Assembly: GCF_020360975.1 (NCBI RefSeq)
Contig: NW_025408681.1
Coordinates: 1,426,001-1,490,000 of the forward strand
Reading direction: 5' to 3'
Source of the DNA: Hirsutella rhossiliensis
Taxonomy: Eukaryota; Ascomycota; Sordariomycetes; Hypocreales; Ophiocordycipitaceae
DNA length: 64,000 bases
Positions 1-11,828 of the stretch are shown here, in pieces (within the stretch, counting starts at the first letter, position 1; each line of letters begins with the position of its first letter). Under the pieces are notes generated by a model that saw only the letters and a program-made list of their open reading frames with translations, had not been told where the DNA came from and ran no database searches. The position numbers and the translations under genes were made by a program.

Positions 1-216
1 TAACTACTTCTCTAAGGTCCTTAACTTATCCGTTGCCTCTTCTATTCCTAAGTAACTATACCTTATATCGAAGGGCGATAATTTCGCGTATTATTTATAT
101 CTTAAGGCGATATAGTAGCTCTAGAGTTAGTTAATCTAGTTTACTATATAGGTATATTAATAGTTACGATATTACTTAAAGTAACGCGGTATTATACTAA
201 ATAAGAGCTTTTAATA
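1..216 (-). pseudogene. gypsy-delta copy 0: start of gag and leader (truncated by window edge)
   Basis: The segment matches 40387-40597 base for base apart from RIP-type transitions. It therefore holds the untranslated leader and the first Gag codons of a third gypsy-delta copy on the minus strand, whose remainder lies left of the window. Read on the minus strand, the frame equivalent to the Gag start in the plus copy (about 22080-22200) is recognisable, with TAA/TAG at former Gln codons. This copy is inserted into gypsy-gamma(-): the gypsy-gamma sequence begins at 687, directly after the LTR. It is decayed and non-coding now. Confidence 0.75.
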
Positions 217-686
217 TATAACGACCGGTATTATTTCTAAGGGATAAACCTATCGAGGGGTTTATATTAATAGATATAATAGGGCGTAGTCTAAGTAATA
301 ATAAGTATATTACGTTAGTAATAAGTCGGAGGTTATAGACCGTAGACTATAACTAAGTAATTAAAATTAAAGATAGAATTATAATAAAGATCTATATTAA
401 AAGCTAGAGAGCTATCTATTTAAAGGAGTAAAAATAGGTAGCTATATATACTTATAGAGACTATCCTTAGATTACGGTCCTAGCTATAATCCCCTTCGTA
501 GCTTACTATAGCTTACTCGTAAGCTATGCTCCTAAATAGTAATCTATTTATATAAGGCTTACTTAGCTTACGTACGCTTTAGGTAAGCTAAGCCTAAGTA
601 ACTTCTTATCCCGACTATTATTCTAAGCTGCCTTATTACGTAAACGTAGCTAGCTCTCCTACGGTCCGCTAACTATAGTCGTAATA
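217..686 (-). repeat. gypsy-delta copy 0 5' LTR, variant U3 (470 bp)
   Basis: The ends are the RIP-altered TG...CA termini seen in all gypsy-delta LTRs: tataacgaccgg at 217 and ctatagtcgtaata ending at 686 (minus-strand element). From 217 to about 480 it is nearly identical to the LTRs at 27341 and 40598, which is the R/U5 side. From about 490 to 665 it has a different sequence, so this is a third U3 variant of the same family. Flanking CTATA at 687-691 should be one copy of the target-site duplication; the other lies outside the window. Confidence 0.8.
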
Positions 687-1419
687 CTATACTAATAAAG
701 AAAAAAAGTAGTTAAAAGTAATAGATAGGCCTTATCTTTCTTTTATTTAATTATAATTATCTTTCTCTTTTTTATTATTAAGGTCTTAATAAAGTTATAG
801 TTTAGTTTTATTTTCCTTAATAATATTTAATAAGTAATATAAATAGTTTTCCTTTATTCTCTTATTTTACTATTTTATATATAGTTATAAGACGTTTAAG
901 TATACTAATATATTAGTAAGTTAGTAGCGATTTAGTAAGGATTTATTATTAATTTAGTAGTATATACCTATTTAATAAGTTTCCTTACTTTACTTAGTTT
1001 TACGCCTCTTTTTCCTAGTTAAGCTAATAGTATATTTTTTAATAAAGTCTTAGCTATCTACTATATCTTTAGTATTAACCTATTAATTATACTTAGCTAG
1101 CTATCCTTTTTATTTAATAAGGAAAAAGGTATTGCTCTTAGATCTCTTTTAGTTTTTAATCTCTTAGACTTTTTATTTACTTTTATTATCCTTTAAGTTT
1201 AGTATTAATAAGGTTTCGCTATCTTTATAAATACTTTTACGCTCCTTTTATAGCTTTAAGAAACTAATATAGAAAATATTATAGAGGCGTAAGTACTTCT
1301 TAAGGAGTATAAAATAATATACTTACTTTTTAATAGTTTATAAGACCTAAAATAGTTTTATATACTTAAGTAAGAGTTTTCTTTTTTCGTCCTTAAGGTA
1401 TAAGTTCTTTATTAATAAT
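687..1419 (-). pseudogene. gypsy-gamma(-), 3' part: pol C-terminus with chromodomain
   Basis: This is the reverse complement of 19640-20375 in gypsy-gamma(+). Reading down the minus strand from 1419 it contains the C-terminal integrase region and then a chromodomain at about 1215-1070, whose frame matches the copy at 19870-20020. The 3' untranslated stretch follows, and the last codons of the antisense ORF lie near 687-720. The minus-strand frame is full of TAA/TAG in place of Gln/Trp codons. The segment is cut on the left by a gypsy-delta LTR and on the right by copia-beta 1, with ATAAT at 1415-1419 duplicated at 13697-13701. It is the left end of the outermost host element in this window. 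Confidence 0.8.
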
Positions 1420-1905
1420 TATCGCGAAGCGTAGCCTAATTTCGTAGTTCTTAGAGATATCCCTTAGTATAAGGGACTAAGGAAGCTAAAAATACCTAGT
1501 ATAGAAGAAGGAAGAAGGAGCTAAAAAGAGGTATAGAAAGGAGGGTAGGGGCATAAGGGGAAGTAGAAGTAGCGATAGCTTCCTATAGAGGTAGCGAAAG
1601 ATAAGACGGATATGCCGGCAACGGCTAGAAAAGAGGGGAAAAACCAGCAAAAAAGCTCGGTAGTTAAAAGGACATTAGTAGCTTCTTTAAGTAAGATCTT
1701 CTTTATTAATTAAGGTGCTAGATAGGTATAAAAGGGGGCGTTAAATAGAGGAAAGAAGGATAATTAAGGAAATATAATAATTACTCCCTTACCGTAATTA
1801 CTACTCCCGTAAGAATTAAATCTCTCTGCCCTACCTATCCGACCCCTTACTTTTAATTTTACCTTTATATATTTTTATATACTTCTTATATCTCTCTTCG
1901 CGAGA
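1420..1905 (+). repeat. copia-beta 1 5' LTR (486 bp)
   Basis: It starts tatcgcgaagcg (TG changed to TA) and ends cttcgcgaga. The first and last ten bases form an imperfect inverted repeat. It aligns over its full length with 13212-13696, 56319-56810, 62199-62690, the reverse complements at 27834-28308 and 33211-33685, and the solo LTR at 50456-50922. The promoter and polyadenylation signal of the element would lie here, but I see no motif clear enough to place them. Confidence 0.9.
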
Positions 1906-1920
1906 GTTATAAGCCCGGGA
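1906..1920 (+). other. copia-beta primer-binding site, half-tRNA(iMet) type
   Basis: Directly after the LTR comes gttataagcccggga. Restoring one RIP change (TGA to TAA) gives a stretch complementary to the anticodon arm of initiator tRNA-Met (loop CUCAUAA flanked by G-C pairs). Priming from the internal half of tRNA(iMet) rather than its 3' end is known for Drosophila copia and several Ty1/copia families. The same sequence follows the 5' LTR in copia-beta 2 (minus strand, 33197-33210), copia-beta 3 (56811) and all three miniature elements. Confidence 0.75.
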
Positions 1921-1929
1921 GGAATAGAA

Positions 1930-4900
1930 TTCCTATATCTTCTAGCTACTATAAAAGGCACCTTTTTTATATCCCTCGTAGCTCCCTTTTACCCCTCTTA
2001 CTAGAAAAGCCGATTTTTACTTAACTTTTCTACCCTTCCCTATAATAATATCGAAAAACGACTCCTCTACCGTCCCTACGGTCTATAGGACGATTATTAT
2101 AGAGCCCTAAGATTAAGATAAGTAGGTAAAGGAGCTACGGGCTCGTATAAATAGAACTATCTATAATCTAGTCTTCTCTAATAAGTAGGACCCTCTTAAG
2201 CCCCCTCTTTATCTTAGGGCAACGGACTTTATAGAGGGAGCTACCCTCTTCTCCGAGCTAACCTCTATATAGTAGAGAGCGTTTTCTACTACCTTAGGTA
2301 ACTACGAAAGTTATCGAAAGGAATACCTCTATAAGACAAAGCTACTAACTACTACTCGTATAGCGATAACGGAATCCGTTAGTACTATAAAGCTAATCTC
2401 TCTTTAAGAGGAAGAGACTCTTAGGCAATAGCTTTTAAAGCTCGAGACCTCGATAGCTCCCTCGAGGGGCTATATAACTAACCGTATTAAGAAGACTTAT
2501 ACGGTATACCTCGGAGCCTTTTTTGCTAGGAACCTACTAGCTTCTTTATAGCTAGCTAAGTAGGAAGAAATCCTCGAGGAAGCTAACTAATACTTCTTAA
2601 TAGAAGCTCTTTCTAGCTAGTAGCTATAGGATATATCTCTACTAATAAAGCTTATTAGTAATAGTTACTCGACTATCTTTTAAGAGGCTAGCCGGGAACT
2701 AAACGAAGAGGCTGCTAGAGTATAATAGTAAGCAGTCTTATTCCTTCGTAGCTAGCACTCGACCTAGATAGCTCGACCTATAGCTGCTGCAGCCCCTATT
2801 GCTGCGGCCCCCGCTGCTGCTGCTACGGCTATTGCTCCTTTAGCTCCTCCTCCCTCGAGAGCCTTAACCCCGTCTTTAACGGCTGCCCTAGTCCCGGCCC
2901 CAGCTCCGCCTTTTACTCTAGGCCCGGTCCCGTTTATTAGACCGGCCCGACTAGTCCCCTAATAGACCTTTTAGTCCGTTAGTCGAAAAATTAAGGAACT
3001 AGTCGAAATCGAACCTCGTTAATATTAGTAATAAGGGGTAAAAAGGGGGGGTTTTTAAGTAGACCTTCCGGACTAGGATAAGGATTCCTTAAAGAGACAA
3101 CGTATAAGGAGGAATTGACCTACCTACTAAGTATATAAAAAGCCCTATCGGCTAGAAGACTACTAGTAGGTCTTCGAGGAAAACCGACCTAAAGGAGTTA
3201 ACCCTTTAAAGAGACTACGAGAAATAGTATAATAGTCTCTTAAGGAGGACCCCTTATTATAAAAGAAGATAGATAAGATTCGGGTTACTAAGAAATAGCA
3301 ACGAACGCCGCTGCCCTTATTCGAGCCGTAAATTTAAGGAAAAATCGTTAGTATAGTAAATCCGGCCTTTATCTTCCTTATAGATTAATAAGGCTAAAAC
3401 CAACCGTTAGAGCCCTCTAATTATCCCCTACGAAAATCAGCTATCTTCGACTTTAGTACTTCCCTCGATATCTATAATATACTCTTACGATTCCGGTCCT
3501 TTAAGAAGGCATAAAGGGAATATCTTATTGCTAGGGAATTAACCGTATAGATAGAGGGATATAGAAGGGTAAATTTTATAATAAAATTACCTAAAAGGTT
3601 TATACGAATTCTTCGAAGGAAAAGGGTAGCTTTTTACCCTTAATTATTAACGAGCCTAATTTCCTTCCGCCTTCTTTAAGATAAAGGAATCTTCTAGGAT
3701 ATAACGTCTAAGCCTATAAGGCTAGTCTAAAAGAATTAGACTATTAGGCTTATCGAGGAGAAATTTAGTTAATTTATTCTCGAATTCCGACCTATCCTTA
3801 GGAAGGAATCTCTCGAGAAGTTAGCTTTCCCTACTAAGAGGGTAGGATCTAAGGACCCTCTTCTAGCAGCCTAAGGAGACAGCATTCTTTAGCACGTCGG
3901 ACTTAGTTACCCGGGCCCCCTAACTTTATATAAGCTAGGATAATAATAAGGCGTATAAATAAGGGGCTTAAAGACCGTCGAATATAAATACTATAGCTAA
4001 GGAAAAACTAAGAGACGAATTTCTAGACGAACGCCTTTACGGCCGGACTAGCCGTATAAGGAAATTTAAGTCGACTAGACTAACGTTTCTAGGGATTAAG
4101 AAAGCTTCTTTAAGGTAATGTTTTTTATAGACGCCTTTTTAAGGATAGTTTTCCCTTATTTCTTACGGACCTACCTAAGTAAGTATAACTAGTCTACCCT
4201 CTAGGACTTCGTTAACTAAATAAAATCCTACTTTAGCTATAAGGTAAAGAAGATACGGTCTAATAGAGAGTTATTTACGAAGGATATATTAAATTAGCTT
4301 CGAAAAAGAGGCATTCTACCCGTCCCGTTAGTACTAAATACCTAGGCCTAGACCGGAGGGGTAGAAAGATTAGGGGGTGCTATAATAGAAAGGGCCCGTA
4401 CGATAAGACTTACTATAAGGCTTCTATACGACCTTTAGAGGGAAGTCGTTAAGACCGCCTATTACCTTCGGAACCGGACCCTTAGAGGGACTACCTAAGG
4501 AATAGACTAGAAATCCCCCCTCGAGCTCTTTATAAAGAAGAGGGCCTCGCTAGCCTACCTTCGTGCCTATAGCTATAAGGCATACGCAATAACTACCGAT
4601 ATATAGCTAAAAAGGAAGAAGAAAAGAAAGCTTAATCCTAGAGCATTTATTAGTTACCTCGTTAGTTATAATTCTATAAATATCTTCCGGATCTAGATTC
4701 CTCTTCTATAAAAGGTTATTTCGACTAGGGATATGATTTTCGACGAATCTAGCTTCTTCGACGGAAAGAGGGATTAATAGCCCCTCTTACTCTCTTAACG
4801 TTAGCTAATTTAGAAGATTTAAATCCCCCCTTCCTAATAGTCTTAAGAAGAGGTCCTAGATAAGGAAACGGAAGAAGAAACCAACGTTAAAGTAGTCGAG

Positions 4901-5847
4901 GATAACGCCGACTTCGAAGAAGAGGAAGCTACTAGATTAGATAATCTAGACGAAGAAGGTAACTATAGGAAAGCGGTAGAGCTAGAATACGCCTGCCTCC
5001 CTACGCCTTCTCTAACGGAATAAGAAGAAGATCTAGAAGTAGCTTTCTCTATTAGTCTTCCCGTCTCGACCCCTAAGGGGGTAGGAAAGGCACCTCTCTT
5101 AAAGGATTACCTAGCTGCCTTTTTATCCTTACTTCGAGAAGCAAAGGAAGGTATAGGGCCCGATACGGATACTAAAGAAGATAAATTACTCCCTTATTTC
5201 GATCGTTTTTCCGACTTCTATTTAACGCCTATAGAAGACGGTTCCTACGGAGCATTTATAGCAGGCCGGCGTTTTAAGCCTCTATTAGTAAGGAAGGTAT
5301 ATAAAAGAGACCTCCCGGACCTACTAGTAAACTAAAAGCAGCTAGAGAGATATCCTTTTAAAGACTAGTTTTTCTAGGCCTAGAAAGACTACCTAGCCTT
5401 ATATAAAGAGATAGGGTCTTTTAAAGAGGTCCTTAAGGAAAAGGCAAGAGGAAAATAGGTCCTTAGCTATAAGTAGGTCTTTATCTATAAGACTAATAAA
5501 CACGGCTTCCTTTAAAAGTATAAAGCCCGGCTATTTATCTATAGGAATTAATAGGAAAAGGGGGATCTACCTACTAGGGCAACTACCTTAGTAGGGATGC
5601 CTTTTCGGACCCTTATAGCTATAGTAGTAGAATTCGACCTCGAGCTCGATTAGATAGATATAGTTAACGCCTTCGTTAACTGCCCTCTTAAGGAAGAAGA
5701 AGTTATCTATATACGACTTCCTCCTAGTTTCTAATAACTAGGAAAGGTTTTATAGCTTAGGAAAGCTCTATACGGACTACGAAGATTACCCCTTCTTTAG
5801 TAATAGTATTTAATAGGTTCCCTTAAAGCCCTAGGCTTTACGAAAGT
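1930..5847 (+). pseudogene. copia-beta 1 gag-pol, first part (Gag-like, integrase, start of reverse transcriptase)
   Basis: This is a decayed plus-strand polyprotein frame. About 1930-2760 is a helical, charged N-terminal region that I take as Gag. About 2770-2960 is a low-complexity Ala/Pro-rich linker with many GCT/GCC/CCC codons. About 3650-4060 resembles the region before integrase, and about 4070-4500 is the integrase core, with the frame FFIDAF near the first catalytic Asp and an IERARTIR-like stretch near the catalytic Glu. About 4860-5060 is an acidic linker, and about 5400-5847 is the start of reverse transcriptase, with VNAFVNCPLKEEE, the LPP stretch and KALYGL. The frame is interrupted by many TAA/TAG at Gln/Trp positions and is split at 5847 by copia-alpha 1. 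It continues at 11829. Confidence 0.8.
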
Positions 5848-6541
5848 TATAAGAATATACCCTTATATTCCTATTTTACTATTATAAAGAAATAATAGGC
5901 ATAGGGAGGCTTTATAGAATAAGCTAGTAAAAAGAGGCTCTATAATATAGTCTAAGGGAATAACCCTTAAAAGACAAAGACCTCTATTAGACATCTATAC
6001 CTTCCTCTAGGAAAGGTGGGTTAGGATAAGCCTATCCTTATAAATATAAATATGCATAATATGCATAAGTTAATTACGAGCAGAACGAATACCCTATTGC
6101 CTATTTTGGCCTAGCGGTTCCGAAGATATCCGCGATACGAGAATAGGTAGGGCGTAGAACATTCTAGTTAAATCCACTACTTATACTAGAACCTATAGTC
6201 TTACGTTAACCATCACGCTACATTGAGACCACCTACTAAGTTAGGAAGATATACTATAGATAGAACCTTTTAAGCACTATAGAATATGCTAGAAAGCTAA
6301 CTAATTAGTCTACTAGTAGGCGAGCAATAGTCTATAAAAGACGAAGGATTTCCCTAGGAGTAGTAGATAGAATAAGTAAGTTCGTAAGTATCTTTTACAA
6401 CGCTATTCTTTTAATATATTCAGCCCCTTATATGCTCGTTATAAAATCCGGACGAAATCCTACCCTATACTCTTTCGACCGATCTTTCCGCTTACGTTAT
6501 CGATTACCTAATTCTACGCTTATTGCTTATACCTTCTTATA
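5848..6541 (+). repeat. copia-alpha 1 5' LTR (694 bp)
   Basis: The terminal inverted repeats are tataagaa and ttcttata, 8 bp and perfect; with TG...CA restored they would read TGTAAGAA...TTCTTACA. The sequence is nearly identical to 11130-11823 and to the LTR at 51331-52026, and it is the reverse complement of the solo LTR 18740-19435. Adjacent at 6542-6553 is ggttataagcct, the primer site complementary to the anticodon arm of tRNA(iMet) after RIP correction. It is cleaner in copy 2 (52027, ggttataagcccgg). Confidence 0.93.
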
Positions 6542-6639
6542 GGTTATAAGCCTAGCTTCTCTATAAGTTAGGTAATAACTTCGAAAAATCTTCGAAATTC
6601 TAATACGACCTCGAATTCTCTAAAATAGGCTCTAGGGAT

Positions 6640-7340
6640 AAGTTCGAATTTGCTAAACTTAAGGGTAGTTCTAACTATACCTTCTAGGCTATTCGAATAT
6701 AGGCTCTTTTAGTTAGAGAGAAGCTTTCTACTACTATATAGCTAGAAAATTACTCGAAAATAGAAGAAGCACTTACTTTAATTTTTCTTTGTATTAAAGA
6801 TAGTCCTTAACCTAAATAAAGCATATAATAAATGCTAAAGAGGCGTAGGATAGGTTAAAAAACCTATATAACCCTATTTCCTTTACCTCGAATTACCTAC
6901 TTATAAAGGAGCTTTTTAATACTTTAGTAGGGGATTTCGAATCCCTAGAAGGCTACCTAAATAAGGTAAAAGAGGTATTCGAAGAGCTAAAAGCACGGAA
7001 TATTATAATTCCGGAAGTAGTTATTATAGCTTGGATTTTAAATAGCCTTTCGGGCTCGTTTTCTAGCTATATAACTAATATAACGTAAGCTCTTTAAAAT
7101 AACTTAGAAGCTTTTAATCTAGAGTCTCTCTCTAGTAGTCTTATAGACGAATTTAAGAGGACTAAGTCTTTAGAAAATCCTCCTAAGTAGGCTTTCTTTA
7201 CTAAGAAGCCCTAGAAAAAGATAAAAATTATATTATAATGCACTTACTATAAGAAGAAAGGGCATCTAGTTAAAGATTGCTACTATCTTTACCCGGAAAA
7301 GGCCCTTAAACGCTTTTCTAAAAATTTAAAAAATTAAAAG
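6640..7340 (+). pseudogene. copia-alpha 1 gag with zinc knuckle
   Basis: The frame reads through a typical Ty1/copia Gag N-terminus around 6655-6760 (motif like LKGSSNYTFWAIR, with TAG at the Trp). A CCHC knuckle follows at about 7238-7281: C-T-Y-Y-KKKGH-x4-C, where the second Cys codon TGT has become TAT (Tyr). TAA/TAG replace Gln and Trp codons throughout. The original protein would have coated the element RNA in cytoplasmic virus-like particles. The homologous gag of copia-alpha 2 lies at 52125-52830. Confidence 0.8.
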
Positions 7341-7559
7341 AAAGGAATACCTTCTAAGAGGCCTAGAAAACCTTCTATAGAAGGAAATCCTATCGAATTA
7401 GACTCTTACGTCGATAAGAAGACGAAAAAACCCTCTTCTTTATATATATCGGAAGTAGAAAAAATAGAAATCGATAATTAAACGGACGAAGAACCGGAAA
7501 TCGATTTTTCTATTCCTCCTCCTACCCCTAAAGGCTATAAAAGCTCGAAGAAGAAGCAG

Positions 7560-10500
7560 AGGTATATATCTCTTCGAATATCCTTAAAAAGCCGTATTTA
7601 ATAATAGGCAAATAGGACCTTTAAATTCCTCTCGAATTAAAGACCTTATATATAAGGTAAAAGGAAATCCCTTATAAAACCTTAGAGAATAGAAATTTCT
7701 ATAATTTTATATATAATACCGGTGCTACTAAGTATATAGTATTAGAAAAGAAATTCCTTATTAATTTTCGAACTATCTCTACTAAGGTTAATTAGGGAAA
7801 GGCATCCTATATAATTATTAAAGGCTGCGGAGATCTTCTTTTTAGATTTCCGAAAAGTAAAAGGCTATTTATCTTAAGAAACTGCCTTTTTATACCCGAA
7901 TTAAGGGTAAATATTATAAGCCAATCGTATTTTAAAAATACTTATGCCTTTATTAATAGCAAGGAAATTTTCCTGCTAGATAACTAGGCTAATATTATAT
8001 CTAAAGGAGAATAGTAAGATAACCTTTATATCTTCTCTTTAGAAATTCCTTTCTTAAAGAAGAAGACATTCCTATATAATATTAATAATATTAGGAATAA
8101 TATAAAGGACCTTAACTTTTATTTATAGTATTTAAGGCTAGGATATATAAGTCTTAAAGCCTTACTAGAAACCTTTAAAAGATATAATAAAGATATAACT
8201 ATCCCTAAGAAGGATATTATAAAAATTAAAGAATACGAGGCTTATATTAAATAAAAGGCAACTAATAAGAGGAGTAAATCCCTATCTAATAAGGTATATA
8301 ATTACCTTAATAGAGTTACTATTAATATTTAGGGTACTTATAATAAATATACCTCCTTTATATCCTTTTTAGATATAGGGATAAGATATTTAGAAATATC
8401 TTTAATAAAATCTAAGGTAGAAGCCCTAGATAAATTCTTAGAATATAAAGCCTTAGTTAAAAATAACCGGGATAATATTACTATAAAGGAAGTCTTTTCG
8501 GATAACGTAAAAGAATTCCTATATAAAATAAAACCCTACTACTTAAGAAAGGGAATAAAATATTATACTAGCCCTCCTAGGACTCCCGAAATAAACGGAG
8601 TAATAGAGAGGATTAATAGGACTATTTTAAATAAAGTCCGAGCTATTTTATTTACGGCAAAACTGCCTAAATATCTATAGGGAGAAGCTGTTTTAATAGT
8701 AGCCTATCTATATAATAGGACCCCTTACTTACGAATAGGCTTCTAAACTCCTATAGAGAAGAAGGAAAATAAATCTCTAGCCTTAAAAGACTTAAAGAAA
8801 ATTAAGACCTTCGGAAGTACTATTTATTATAAAAATAAAGACCCCTTAGATAAGCTAAAGATAAGAGCTTATAAGGGTATTATTATAGGCTATACTAAAA
8901 ACGCTTATAAAATATATAACTTTTCGAAAAGAAAGGTAATAATTTCTAGAGATATTATTATCCTAGAAAATAAATTTATAGAAAATTAAAAGGAAGAAGA
9001 CCTTAAGGACTTCGATTTTAATACCTTACCTTCTATAAATAAGGTCCCGGATAATTATTTATAAAGGGAACCTATATATAAAGAAGGCAATAACTCTTCT
9101 TTAAAAGACGAGAAAAATAACCCTCCTATAGAGAAGGAAGATAACCCTCCTATAGAGAAGGAAGATAACCCTCCTATAGAGAGGGAAGATAACCCTCCTA
9201 TAGAGAAGGAAGATAACCCTTTTATAAAAAAGGGAAATAATCCTCTTTTAGAAAAGGGATTAAATAAGGATCTAAAAATCCGTATTAATATACTTAAGAA
9301 GCTAAACGGATTTTATAAAGACTATATCGCATACCCTAAAATAAACACTATATTAAATAGTAAAAGTAAAGAGATTATTCTATCTTTACTAGAAAATAAG
9401 GATCCTATAGAGCCTAAAACATTTAAATAGGCTATAAATAGCTTAGAAGCTATAGAATAGAAAAGAGCTATATTTCTAGAAATAAAAGAGCTCTTAAACT
9501 AAAATACCTAGGAATTAAAGCCTCTTCCTAGGGATAGGGAGGCCCTAGGCGGCCGTTAGGTCTATAAAATAAAGCGGGATAATAATAATAATATTATTAA
9601 ATATAAAGCCCGCTATATAGTATAAGGATTTAATTAGGTCTATAGCCTAGATTATTTAGAAACCTTTTCTACGATAGTAAGACCTAAATCTATTAGAATG
9701 CTACTTATAATAGCTATTTCTAATAATTATACTTTACTATAATACGATATAAAGAATGCCTTTATATATACCGAAATAGATACGGATATTTATATAAAAA
9801 TCCCTATAGGCTATAAAGAGCTAATACTTAAAGACTAGTTTAATAAAAACTAGTATAAGTATAATATTAGCTATTTATAGTTTCTAGAGCTATATAAAAA
9901 GAAAAGGCTAGTAGCAAAATTAAAGAAAGTATTATACGGCCTTAAATAAAGCCTAAAGCTCTAGTATAACTATCTTAGCTCTATATTAGCTAAGATAGGA
10001 TTTTCGGCCCTTCTTATAGATAAAGGGGTATTTATAAATACGTAATATAAAATTACGATAGCAATCTACGTAGATAACCTCCTAATAATAGGGCCTAATA
10101 GAGGTATAATAAATAGTCTGCTTAAATAACTAGTAGATTATATAAAGGTTTAGCCTCTAGGCGAACTAAAAGACTTCTTAGGAATATATATAATTATAAA
10201 CTAAAGTAGAAAGGTAATATTTATATCCTAGGAAAAATATACTTATAATAAAATACGAGAATATAATAAAGAAGACTTAGGGACTTTTAATACGCCTACT
10301 ATAGTAGGAGTAAAGCTTAAAAAGGCTACTATAACGCCTTCGTAAAAAGAAATCCTTATTTACTAAAGGGAAATAAGGGCTCTATTATATCTAGCTATAA
10401 TAAGTAGGCTAGACATTTTATATACTGTTATTTCCTACGCTAGATTTACTTCTAAACTAGATAATACGTATTTTAAAGCGTTAAATACTATCTAGAAATA

Positions 10501-10860
10501 TCCTAACCTAGGGATAATTTATTATTATAATATCCCTTATACTTATAATTTTATAAAAGGTTATTCCGACGCTAGCTAGGCGTCTAACCTTATAGATAGA
10601 AAATCCGTTTCCGGATACTATTTCTATATTTATAAAAATATTATAAGTTAGGCCTACTAAAAGCAAAAATCTATAGCCCTATTAACCTACGAAGCTGAAT
10701 TTATTGCCCTTAGGGAGGCTAATAAAGAAGCTTTATATCTAAATCGGCTATTTTATATAATAAATAATAGCTTATCTATTAGAATTCCTAATACTATACC
10801 TCCTATCTTAACGGATAACGAGGCAGCTATTAAATTAGCTGAAAAAGGTTTCCTATTAGT
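7560..10860 (+). pseudogene. copia-alpha 1 pol (protease, integrase, reverse transcriptase, RNase H)
   Basis: Protease is at about 7705-7760 with the frame YNTGAT; the catalytic Asp of D-T/S-G-A has become Asn by a RIP-type GAT to AAT change. The integrase core is at about 8350-8720, with FLDIG near the first Asp and PEINGVIERINRTI holding the catalytic Glu. Reverse transcriptase is at about 9560-10200, with YDIKNAF, a KKVLYGLK-like stretch and AIYVDNLLI, where YVDD has become YVDN. RNase H is at about 10560-10850 with SDASWA and YEAEFIAL. Pol then stops abruptly near 10850. The equivalent region of copia-alpha 2 continues for about 200 further bases with the usual YIDI...NITNIFTK tail, so this copy has lost the C-terminus by deletion. 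Confidence 0.85.
9119..9262 (+). repeat. 24-bp minisatellite in pol linker
   Basis: A 24-bp unit beginning aaccctcctatagag is repeated four times almost perfectly (9119-9214) and twice in degraded form (to 9262). In the pol frame each unit encodes eight residues, NPPIEKED. It lies between integrase and reverse transcriptase. The same array with more substitutions is at 54619-54762 in copia-alpha 2. Confidence 0.9.
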
Positions 10861-11129
10861 AAAAAACAACTTATAAAAATAGGGTTTTTCCTTATTAAAA
10901 GGTTTCCTATAATAATAACTCTATAAGGCTTTTCCCTTATAAAGGTTTACCTAAAAAGAGAAGAAATAATTATAACTAGGATTTTTCCTACTAAGGTTTT
11001 TCCTAGAAAGGGTTTTAAAATTTTTCCCTTATATTCCTATTATACACCTTATTCTTAATAAGGATAATTCTACTATAAAAGAAATAACCAGTAAAGAGCA
11101 CTATTTACCTAGTACTCTTTAAGGGAGGC

Positions 11130-11823
11130 TATAAGAATATACCCTTATATTCCTATTTTACTATTATAAAGAAATAATAGGCATAGGGAGGCTTTATAGA
11201 ATAAGCTAGTAAAAAGAGGCTCTATAATATAGTCTAAGGGAATAACCCTTAAAAGATAAAGACCTCTACTAGACATTAATACCTTCCTCTAGGAAAAGCG
11301 GGTTAGGATAAGCCTATCCTTACAAACAAAAATATGCATAAGATGCATAGGTCAATTACGAGCAGAACGGATACCCTATTGCCTATTTCGGCCTAGCGGT
11401 TCCAAAGATATCCGCGATACGAGAATAGGTAGGGCATAGAACATTCTAGTTAAATCTACTACTTATGCTAGAACCTATAGTCTTACGTTAACCATCACGC
11501 TATAATTAGAGCACCTACTAAGTTAGGAAGATATACTATAGATAGAGCTTTTTAAGCACTATAGAATGTGCTAGAAAGCTAACTAATTAGTCTACTAGTA
11601 GGCGAGCAATGGTCTATAAAAGACGAAGGATTTCCCTAGGAGTAGTAGATAGAATAAGTAAGTTCGTAAGTATCTTTTATAACGCTATTCTTTTAATATA
11701 TTCAGCCCCTTATATGCTCGTTATAAAATCCGGACGAAATCCTACCCTATACTCCTTCGACCGATCTTTCCGCTTACGTTATCGATTACCCGATTCTACG
11801 CTTATTACTTATACCTTCTTATA
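11130..11823 (+). repeat. copia-alpha 1 3' LTR (694 bp) with upstream polypurine tract
   Basis: It is the same length and sequence as the 5' LTR with only scattered differences. The polypurine tract aagggaggc is at 11121-11129. A 71-codon open frame at 11609-11824 lies wholly inside the LTR and is not conserved as an ORF in the other LTR copies, so I do not treat it as a gene. Between the end of pol (about 10860) and this LTR, 10870-11120 is AT-rich 3' untranslated sequence with short repeated aaaggtttcc and aggtttttcc motifs. Confidence 0.92.
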
Positions 11824-11828
11824 AAAGT

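Larger units (their letters stand above)
5848..11823 (+). mobile_element. copia-alpha 1, Ty1/copia element inside copia-beta 1
   Basis: The element is 5,976 bp with two 694-bp LTRs and the 5-bp duplication AAAGT at 5843-5847 and 11824-11828. The uninterrupted host sequence is visible in copia-beta 3 at about 60780-60795 and confirms the insertion point. Internal order is primer site, Gag with zinc knuckle, protease, integrase, acidic minisatellite-coded linker, reverse transcriptase, RNase H and polypurine tract. Compared with copia-alpha 2 it lacks about 0.3 kb at the end of pol. It is younger than its host but also heavily RIP-mutated. Confidence 0.95.

Noticed and set aside
9119..9262. CRISPR-like array
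   Set aside because: Units are contiguous 24-bp tandem repeats without spacers and stay in frame with pol; a fungal genome would not carry CRISPR.
11609..11824. 71-codon open frame
   Set aside because: It lies entirely inside the copia-alpha 3' LTR. The corresponding stretches of the other copia-alpha LTRs do not keep the frame, so it is a chance opening.
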